Assembly: GCF_015709525.1 (NCBI RefSeq) | Contig: NZ_JADNRA010000036.1 | Coordinates: 186,001-250,000, forward strand | Direction of reading: 5' to 3' | Source: Methylocystis sp. L43 | GTDB taxonomy: Bacteria; Pseudomonadota; Alphaproteobacteria; Rhizobiales; Beijerinckiaceae | Length of the DNA: 64,000 bases | In this document: positions 58,756-64,000 of the stretch, piece by piece | Layout: each line of letters opens with the position of its first letter | How positions within the stretch are numbered: position 1 is the stretch's first letter | Notes under the pieces: model-generated | Seen by the model: only the letters and a program-made list of their open reading frames with translations | Told to the model about the DNA's origin: nothing | Databases searched by the model: none | Translations under genes and position numbers: made by a program

Positions 58756-59247
58756 ATGAAAGCAAGAATAGCGATCGTCGTCGCAGGCGCGCTCGCCTGT
58801 GGCGGAGCGGCTCAGGGCGGCGCAGTCGAAGCGCATCGCGCATTTCTTCCGCAGAACATGCAATGGGAGGCGGCGCCGAGTTCGCTGCCGGGCGGCGCCG
58901 AAATGGCGGTGCTGTACGGAGATCCCAGCCGAGAAGGCGACTTCGTCGTCAGGATCAAGGCGCCCAAAGGATACCGCGTCCCGCCTCACACGCATCCCAA
59001 GGCCGAGCTTGTCACGATCATCTCCGGCGCATTCAGTTTCGGTCGAGGGCAGGCGGCCGACCGCGCCACAGTCGAAAAGCTCCCGGCGGGAAGCTTCATT
59101 TCAATGCCCGCCGGCGTGCTGCATTATGTTTTCGTCGACGAGGACTCAGTGCTCCAGATCACCGCAACCGGTCCTTGGCAGATCGACTATTACGATCCGA
59201 AAGACGACCCGCGGCTAAACATTGCGCCTGCAGGAACTGTGCGCTAA
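58756..59247 (+). CDS. Exported cupin-domain protein
   Basis: A 163-residue protein with signal MKARIAIVVAGALACGGAAQGG, then one cupin: RVPPHTHPKAELVTIISGAFSFG (metal His/His/Glu) and PAGVLHYVFVDEDS (last His). GGGAGGG precedes the ATG. Periplasmic single cupins often have no known substrate. It lies 165 bases after the antiporter. Confidence 0.85.
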   Translation: MKARIAIVVAGALACGGAAQGGAVEAHRAFLPQNMQWEAAPSSLPGGAEMAVLYGDPSREGDFVVRIKAPKGYRVPPHTHPKAELVTIISGAFSFGRGQAADRATVEKLPAGSFISMPAGVLHYVFVDEDSVLQITATGPWQIDYYDPKDDPRLNIAPAGTVR

Positions 59248-59267
59248 GCGGGAAACGCTTCAAAGAA

Positions 59268-59305
59268 AACGGCTCGCGCCTTTACATCCGAGGTCGCGAG
59301 CCGTT
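59268..59305 (+). terminator. Hairpin after the cupin gene
   Basis: AACGGCTCGCG and CGCGAGCCGTT, an 11-bp perfect stem around a 16-base loop, 20 bases past the stop. No T-run follows; the opposite strand has none either. Confidence 0.5.
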
Positions 59306-59489
59306 CCGTGTAGGGCTACCGCTGGCAGCGGCCGCCTCTCGGTAAAAACGTAGGCCCAGGGCAATTGAAAGCAAGCAGGGCCGTTGCGCGCGCTTTCCGC
59401 CGCCAGACGCGCAAGGAACATAATTTCAGCGAGAGAGTTGCGCTTGAAACTGTCGTGCATTTTGGCGCGCGGACAAGCGGAGTTCGTCC

Positions 59490-59645
59490 ATGCTCTCGAC
59501 CGTCCTCATCGTCGTTCTGCTCTTGTTGCTCATCGGCGCCTTGCCGACTTGGCCTTATAGCTCTCAGTGGGGATATGGCCCCGGCGGCATTGTCGGCGCC
59601 TTGCTCGCCATTGTCGTGGTGATGGCGCTCATCGGCAGGCTGTAG
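59490..59645 (+). CDS. DUF3309 small membrane protein
   Basis: A 51-residue protein, MLSTVLIVVLLLLLIGALPTWPYSSQWGYGPGGIVGALLAIVVVMALIGRL: two helices flanking the GALPTWP..SQWGYGPGG loop, the DUF3309 pattern found across alphaproteobacteria and Burkholderiales. The start is ATG 59490 and stop TAG 59643-59645. It is easily missed because of its length. The function is unknown. Confidence 0.88.
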   Translation: MLSTVLIVVLLLLLIGALPTWPYSSQWGYGPGGIVGALLAIVVVMALIGRL

Positions 59646-59676
59646 CAATTCGGAGCCGGCGCGGCGTAGCGATGAT

Positions 59677-60018
59677 TTGCGCGGGGTTGCAGATCAGCGC
59701 GGAATCGTGGTCGCCGAATCTCAACGCGCAAATCGCTTCGCAGCGGCGCAGATTAGCGCTTCGATTCCGTCGAGCATTCCGTTTCAGGAGGCGCTACGAC
59801 GCGCCACAGAGCTTTTTCTGGCTCTGGACGGAACGGCGTCGGAGGCGCGGCGGCGGGCTATCGTCTGGATTGGCCGGCAGATGCAAACGCAGGCGTCCCA
59901 TCTGGCCTATATTGACGTTTTCCACGCCCTGGCGCTCGTCGCGATCATCATCATCCCGCTCGCCCTGCTTTTGCGCCGAGTTCGGCTCGGCGCTTCGAAC
60001 GCCGCGCCAGCGCATTGA
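59677..60018 (+). pseudogene. C-terminal remnant of a DHA2-type (EmrB-like) MFS drug exporter
   Basis: The last 60 codons read IGRQMQTQASHLAYIDVFHALALVAIIIIPLALLLRRVRLG, the end of EmrB-type 14-helix exporters (IxRQxxxQASxxAYxDxF, final helix, basic tail). The preceding part (FQEALRRATELFLALDGTASEARR) fits the loop before it, but the first 40 codons and everything upstream lack the rest of the transporter. Other-frame pieces (QISAESWSPNLNAQIASQ) hint at a frameshift near 59740. A decayed fragment of 0.34 kb out of a usual 1.5 kb. Confidence 0.65.
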
Positions 60019-60212
60019 GCCGTGCTCGACTGGCTTTTCGGCGGTGGATCGCTCCGGCGCGAACCCACGCCCGCTCGGCTCGGGCGCGATCCACTGTGCG
60101 CAATTAATCCTGTGACTGCCCAAGGGCTTCCCTGCGGGGTTACTTTTTGCGTTTTTCGCCATTAAAGTCCCGCCGCGCGGCTCAGTTCCGCACCCATCAA
60201 TTGGAGTCGATA

Positions 60213-60755
60213 ATGTCTCATTTCTCGCTCGGCCGCGCGATGTGCGCGATATCTTTCATCGCGCTGTCGTCCAGCGCCGCCGTGGCTCAGTCGGTGCAAG
60301 TCGGCACCCTTCTCTGCCATGTTTCCGGCGGCGTCGGCATGATCATCATGGAGAATCAGGCGCTCGACTGCGTATACACGGACGCTAAAGGCAGCCCGCC
60401 CCAGCATTACATCGGCAGACTGACCAACGTCGGCGCCAATATCGGCATCAGCGGTCCGGGTCAGATGATTTGGACGGTTCTCGCGGCCACCAACAGCGTG
60501 GCGCCCGGCGCGCTGGCCGGCGACTATGTCGGCGCGGAAGGGTCGGTCGCAGTCGGCGCCGGCGCCGGCGGCGCGGTGCTTGTGGGCGGCTCGAACAAGA
60601 CCATCTCGCTGCAGCCCGTTTCCGTCTCCCTTGGCACCGGCCTCAATGTTTCCGCCGGCATCGGCAATGTGAGCCTGCAATATATGCCGGTGACCCCGCC
60701 GCCGCCGCCCCCCGCGCCGGCCGCCAAGCCGAAGAAAACTCGCGCGCACCGCTAA
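60213..60755 (+). CDS. DUF992 family exported protein
   Basis: A 180-residue protein with a signal (ending SSSAAVAQS), then VQVGTLLCHVSGGVGMIIMENQALDCVYTDAKG and GALAGDYVGAEGSVAVGAGAGGAVLVGGSNKTISLQPVSV, the DUF992 pattern, with a Cys pair likely bridged. A Pro-rich PPPPPPAPAAKPKK tail follows, which is longer than usual. TTGGAG lies upstream. The function is unknown; Rhizobiales often carry several copies. Confidence 0.88.
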   Translation: MSHFSLGRAMCAISFIALSSSAAVAQSVQVGTLLCHVSGGVGMIIMENQALDCVYTDAKGSPPQHYIGRLTNVGANIGISGPGQMIWTVLAATNSVAPGALAGDYVGAEGSVAVGAGAGGAVLVGGSNKTISLQPVSVSLGTGLNVSAGIGNVSLQYMPVTPPPPPPAPAAKPKKTRAHR

Positions 60756-60776
60756 TCTTTGACGACGCAAAGGACG

Positions 60777-60807
60777 AAAACGGGCGCGCCGGCGGCGCGC
60801 CCGTTTT
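60777..60807. terminator. Bidirectional terminator
   Basis: AAAA-CGGGCGCGCC-ggc-GGCGCGCCCG-TTTT: a perfect stem with A- and T-runs on its two sides, between the convergent DUF992 and DUF4331 genes (22 bases and 15 bases away). Confidence 0.92.
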
Positions 60808-60821
60808 ATTGCGCCTGCGAT

Positions 60822-61829
60822 TTACTTCGGGTGCGGCGTTCCGAGATAGGGGAACTCTTTCAGAGTGTCGGTATGCGGCTCCAGCCCATCCGGCGGGATG
60901 TCGCCCTTCGAGAGAAAGGATAACCGGAAATTGATGACGTCGTCGGCGAAGGTGCGGCCATTGGGATAGCCCGCGGGCTTCGTTGGATCGAAGCTCAGCA
61001 TATCGGGTAGAATGCCGTGCTCGTCGATCGCCGTAATCGCGTCTTCCCTCGTGTAGTCGCCCGTATGGCCCATCAGATGGATGAACAGCTCGAGCCAGCG
61101 CTCGCGGTCGTTGACGGGTTCGCTGGCGTTATATTCTTCCTTTGTTTCGTCGGTATTGAAGAAGCTGCTGACCGACGGATGGCCGGCGCGATCGGCATGA
61201 ATCAGCTTGCCGTCCTCGCGCACGCTGCACCGTCCCCAGATTCTGACCGCCGGATTGCCGCCAAGAGCGCTCGTCGGCATTTCGACGACCGTCGAAAGCA
61301 CATTGGCTTCGGTGTTTGAATCCTTGCCGGTCCAGGGAGACTTGCCGCCCAGATGCGGCGCCGTGAAATTTCTGCCGCCGGACGTGTCGTACAAGGCCAG
61401 AATGCCGTCGTAGTCGAAAAAGAACGCGTCGCTGCGAACGCCTGTGAAGAAGGTGAAATCGCCTGCCCGCACGATGTTCGGATTAGGCCCGAAGGAGACT
61501 TCCGCGCCCGAGACGATCTTCTCGCCGACGGGTTCGGGGGAATGCGACTCTGCCCCGCGCGCCAGGTAAACGTCGAAGGTCTGTCTGCCGTTTTGCTTGG
61601 GCGAGAATACATAGCTGATCGCAATGTCCGTCAGGCAATCTCCGTCATTATCGATATTCAGCCGGTAGATGGCGTCGGGATGAAATTCATCGCAAGCGGG
61701 ATTGGCGTTGAGGATGATCGCCGACCGAGTCGGATCGCTTGGAGACTGAAAGGCGTAGAGGTCGCAGAGATCCAACCTTTGATCGCCAAGCGGCGGACCG
61801 AGACTGAGGCCGGTAAAATGATTCGACAC
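60822..61829 (-). CDS. DUF4331 family protein
   Basis: A 335-residue protein. GTG 61829 has GGAGGCGACAC upstream, a very good site; the frame to 62057 is otherwise unsupported. MSNHFTGLSLGPPLGDQRLDLCDLYAFQSP begins the DUF4331 domain; DIAISYVFSP, SVVEMPTSALGG and PYLGTPHPK end it. A tryptophan and aspartate pattern (DGDCLTDIA) is conserved. The function is unknown; no signal peptide from this start. Confidence 0.88.
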   Translation of the reverse strand: MSNHFTGLSLGPPLGDQRLDLCDLYAFQSPSDPTRSAIILNANPACDEFHPDAIYRLNIDNDGDCLTDIAISYVFSPKQNGRQTFDVYLARGAESHSPEPVGEKIVSGAEVSFGPNPNIVRAGDFTFFTGVRSDAFFFDYDGILALYDTSGGRNFTAPHLGGKSPWTGKDSNTEANVLSTVVEMPTSALGGNPAVRIWGRCSVREDGKLIHADRAGHPSVSSFFNTDETKEEYNASEPVNDRERWLELFIHLMGHTGDYTREDAITAIDEHGILPDMLSFDPTKPAGYPNGRTFADDVINFRLSFLSKGDIPPDGLEPHTDTLKEFPYLGTPHPK

Positions 61830-61938
61830 GTGTCGCCTCCTATAAAGACGTGGAGAGAATGTGCGGCTGATCGTTGCAAGCGCCTGCCGGCGCACGCTAT
61901 GTCGTGTTTGTTTCAACATCAAGATTGTTCGAAATCGC

Positions 61939-62814
61939 TTATTTGCCGCGAATGAGTCTGATGATGCTCGAAAAATCGGCGCCGCCTTGGCCAGCGGAAT
62001 GATGCAGCGCGTAGAGCTGCGTCGCGGCGGCTCCGAGCGGAGAGGCCGAGCCCGCATGCGCGGCGGCTTCCTGCGCCAGTCGCAAATCTTTCAGCATCAG
62101 GGCGGTCATGAAGCCGGGTTTGTAGTCATTGTTCGCGGGCGACGCGGGGGTCATCTCCGGCACGGGACAATAGGTGGTGAGCGACCACGATTGGCCCGAG
62201 GAGATCGACGCCGCGTCGAACAGCGCCCGATGCGAGAGGCCGAGTCTTTCCGCAAGCACGAAAGCCTCGGCCGTCGCGATCATCGTGACGCCGAGCATCA
62301 GATTGTTGCAGATTTTCGCCGCCTGCCCCATGCCGGCGCCGCCGCAATGAAGCACATGCGCGCCCATATGTTCGAGGATCGGCTTCGCCGCCGCGAACGC
62401 CTCCTGCTCAGCGCCGCACATGAAGGTCAGCGTCGCCGCTTTCGCGCCGGCGACGCCGCCCGACACCGGCGCGTCGACCGAGCGCGCGCCGCTCTCCTGC
62501 GCGAGCCGATGCGCGGCGCGCGCGCTTTCGACGTCGATCGTGGAGCAGTCGATGAGGAGCTTGCCGCGAACCTGAGGCGCGATTTCGCGCCAGACGGCAA
62601 GCGTCTGATCGCCGCTCTGCAGCATGGTGATCGCAATGTCAGCGCCGTCGATCGCATCGCGCAAGGTATTGGCGGCGGCGACGCCTTCCTGGGCGGCGGC
62701 TTCGACGAGCGATGCGTTAAGGTCGAATCCTCGCGTCTCAACGCCGGCGCGCGCCAGCGCAGCCGCCATCGGACGACCCATGTTGCCCATACCGATGAAA
62801 GCCGCGCGCATCAT
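61939..62814 (-). CDS. mmsB: 3-hydroxyisobutyrate dehydrogenase
   Basis: A 291-residue NAD-dependent enzyme of the 6-phosphogluconate dehydrogenase-like family. The Rossmann GMGNMGRPMAAALARAG, the substrate loop DAPVSGGVAGA, and the catalytic Lys in GQAAKICNNLMLG are all present. It oxidises 3-hydroxyisobutyrate to methylmalonate semialdehyde in valine breakdown. It begins two bases after the mmsA stop on the same strand, one operon. Confidence 0.93.
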   Translation of the reverse strand: MMRAAFIGMGNMGRPMAAALARAGVETRGFDLNASLVEAAAQEGVAAANTLRDAIDGADIAITMLQSGDQTLAVWREIAPQVRGKLLIDCSTIDVESARAAHRLAQESGARSVDAPVSGGVAGAKAATLTFMCGAEQEAFAAAKPILEHMGAHVLHCGGAGMGQAAKICNNLMLGVTMIATAEAFVLAERLGLSHRALFDAASISSGQSWSLTTYCPVPEMTPASPANNDYKPGFMTALMLKDLRLAQEAAAHAGSASPLGAAATQLYALHHSAGQGGADFSSIIRLIRGK

Positions 62815-62816
62815 GG

Positions 62817-64000
62817 CTAGGACAAGGTCGGCATGACGAAACTCGCGCCGGTCCTGACGCCGCCCGGCCAGCGCGATGCAACGGTCTTGGTCTTTGTATA
62901 GAAGCGGATCGCGTCCGGCCCGTGTTGGTTGAGATCGCCGAACATCGAGCGCTTCCATCCGCCAAAGGTGTAGTAGGCCAACGGCGTCGGGATCGGCACA
63001 TTGACGCCGACCATGCCCACTTCGACGCGCGAGGCGAATTCGCGCGCCGCGTCGCCGTCGCGGGTGTAGATCGCGACGCCATTGCCATATTCGTGATCAT
63101 TGGCCAGCGACAGCGCCTCATCGAAGCCGCGCGCGCGCACGACGCAGAGCACCGGACCGAAGATTTCCTCCTTGTAGATCCGCATCTCCGGCCGCACCTC
63201 GTCAAACAGACATCCGCCCATGTAGAACCCGTTCTCATAGCCTTGCATTTTGAAACCGCGTCCGTCGACGCGTAATTTCGCGCCCTCTTGGACGCCAAGC
63301 GCGACGTAGTCCTTGACCCGCTCCAGATGCGCGCGGGTGATCAGCGGACCGAAATCGGCTGAAGGATCGGTCGAAGGCCCGACGCGCAGATTTTCGACCC
63401 GCGGTTCGAGCCGAGCGACCAGCGCGTCGGCGGTTGCTTCCCCGACCGGCACGGCCACCGAGATCGCCATGCACCGCTCGCCGCCGGAGCCATAGGCGGC
63501 GCCGATCAGGGCGTCGACCGCCTGATCCATGTCGGCGTCCGGCATGATCACCATGTGGTTTTTTGCGCCGCCGAAGCACTGCACGCGTTTTCCGTGGGCG
63601 GCGCCATGCGCATATACATATTCGGCGACCGGCGTCGAACCGACGAAGCCGATGGCCTTGACGTCAGGGTCTTCCAGCAGCGCGTCGACCGCTTCCTTGT
63701 CGCCGTTGACGACATTGAGCACGCCCGGCGGCAGGCCGGCTTCGAGCATCAGTTCGGCCAGAAACAAGGGTGCGCCAGGATCGCGTTCGGAAGGCTTCAG
63801 AATAAAGGAATTGCCGCAGGCGATCGCCGGGGCGAATTTCCACATCGGAATCATCACCGGAAAATTGAAAGGGGTAATGCCGGCGACGACGCCGAGCGGC
63901 TGGCGCATCGAATAAACGTCGAGGCGGGCCGCCGCGGAATCGGTAAATTCGCCCTTCATCAGATGCGGCACGCCAATACAAAATTCGGCGACTTCGACGC
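62817..64000 (-). CDS. mmsA: Methylmalonate-semialdehyde dehydrogenase (partial)
   Basis: The right edge of the window cuts off the N-terminus: the frame stays open (VEVAEFCIGVPHLMKG) to 64000. About 394 of roughly 500 residues are present. NFPVMIPMWKFAPAIACGNSFILKPSER (cofactor pocket), FVGSTPVAEYVYAHG, the catalytic Cys in GGERCMAISVAVPVG, and KTVASRWP at the C-terminus. It converts methylmalonate semialdehyde to propionyl-CoA, CoA-acylating. Upstream partner of mmsB. Confidence 0.95.
   Translation of the reverse strand, partial: VEVAEFCIGVPHLMKGEFTDSAAARLDVYSMRQPLGVVAGITPFNFPVMIPMWKFAPAIACGNSFILKPSERDPGAPLFLAELMLEAGLPPGVLNVVNGDKEAVDALLEDPDVKAIGFVGSTPVAEYVYAHGAAHGKRVQCFGGAKNHMVIMPDADMDQAVDALIGAAYGSGGERCMAISVAVPVGEATADALVARLEPRVENLRVGPSTDPSADFGPLITRAHLERVKDYVALGVQEGAKLRVDGRGFKMQGYENGFYMGGCLFDEVRPEMRIYKEEIFGPVLCVVRARGFDEALSLANDHEYGNGVAIYTRDGDAAREFASRVEVGMVGVNVPIPTPLAYYTFGGWKRSMFGDLNQHGPDAIRFYTKTKTVASRWPGGVRTGASFVMPTLS

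Overview
The window is GC-rich, densely coded DNA from an alphaproteobacterium, most likely Hyphomicrobiales (Rhizobiales). The supporting evidence is an Irr-type Fur regulator, an F1-ATPase operon in the order atpH-A-G-D-C without F0 genes, a class I PHA synthase, DUF992, DUF3309 and GCG-rich secreted proteins, and Rhizobiales-style palindromic repeats. A Methylocystaceae-like host would fit the RecA and housekeeping proteins, but that level is a guess made without any database search.

Layout. 1-1.8 kb is a small accessory patch: a frameshifted, 3'-truncated IS1595-type transposase, a 54-residue ORF and a lower-GC HNH-like protein. 2-7.3 kb carries recA (with a LexA-like box), alaS and a coupled cyclic-nucleotide-gated K+ channel. 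7.6-12.6 kb is the F1 ATP synthase operon on the minus strand, with a REP-like repeat pair between atpD and atpC. 12.9-16 kb holds adenine salvage (mtnP, apt) interrupted by a ParDE-like module whose toxin is frameshifted; a copy of the mtnP 3' end lies beyond it, followed by an AT-rich patch. 16-19.7 kb has an L,D-transpeptidase, small secreted proteins (one Kazal-like), and a fluoride riboswitch with crcB. 20-22.5 kb is rplU-rpmA-GNAT-obgE. 22.5-34.6 kb mixes small exported proteins, an O-methyltransferase, PepF, a lytic transglycosylase, irr, a periplasmic peroxiredoxin, phaC, lpd and rpmI-rplT.

34.9-41 kb holds a glycine-amidinotransferase-like enzyme convergent with a SugE/Gdx exporter, then pirin, a hybrid kinase and comM. 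41.2-44.2 kb is a trimeric autotransporter adhesin followed after 2 bases by a small exported protein. 44.7-49 kb holds a methyltransferase, an AI-2E-type permease, MscS and MgtC. 49.1-52.8 kb is a ctaG / fused cytochrome oxidase I-III / membrane-protein operon with no subunit II in view. 53-64 kb has a PRC-barrel protein, ppsA, a Ca2+/H+ exchanger, a cupin, DUF3309, an MFS remnant, DUF992, DUF4331, and valine-catabolic mmsB-mmsA running off the right edge.

Functional links: MtnP releases adenine that Apt recycles; crcB is placed under a fluoride aptamer; the adhesin and its downstream exported protein look like one cassette; the amidinotransferase and Gdx exporter both concern guanidino compounds. 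I found no rRNA, tRNA, CRISPR array or intact prophage. The strongest candidates for something little described are the adhesin/accessory cassette, the amidinotransferase-Gdx pair and the mtnP-flanked toxin-antitoxin scar. Nothing here amounts to a clearly new multi-gene system.
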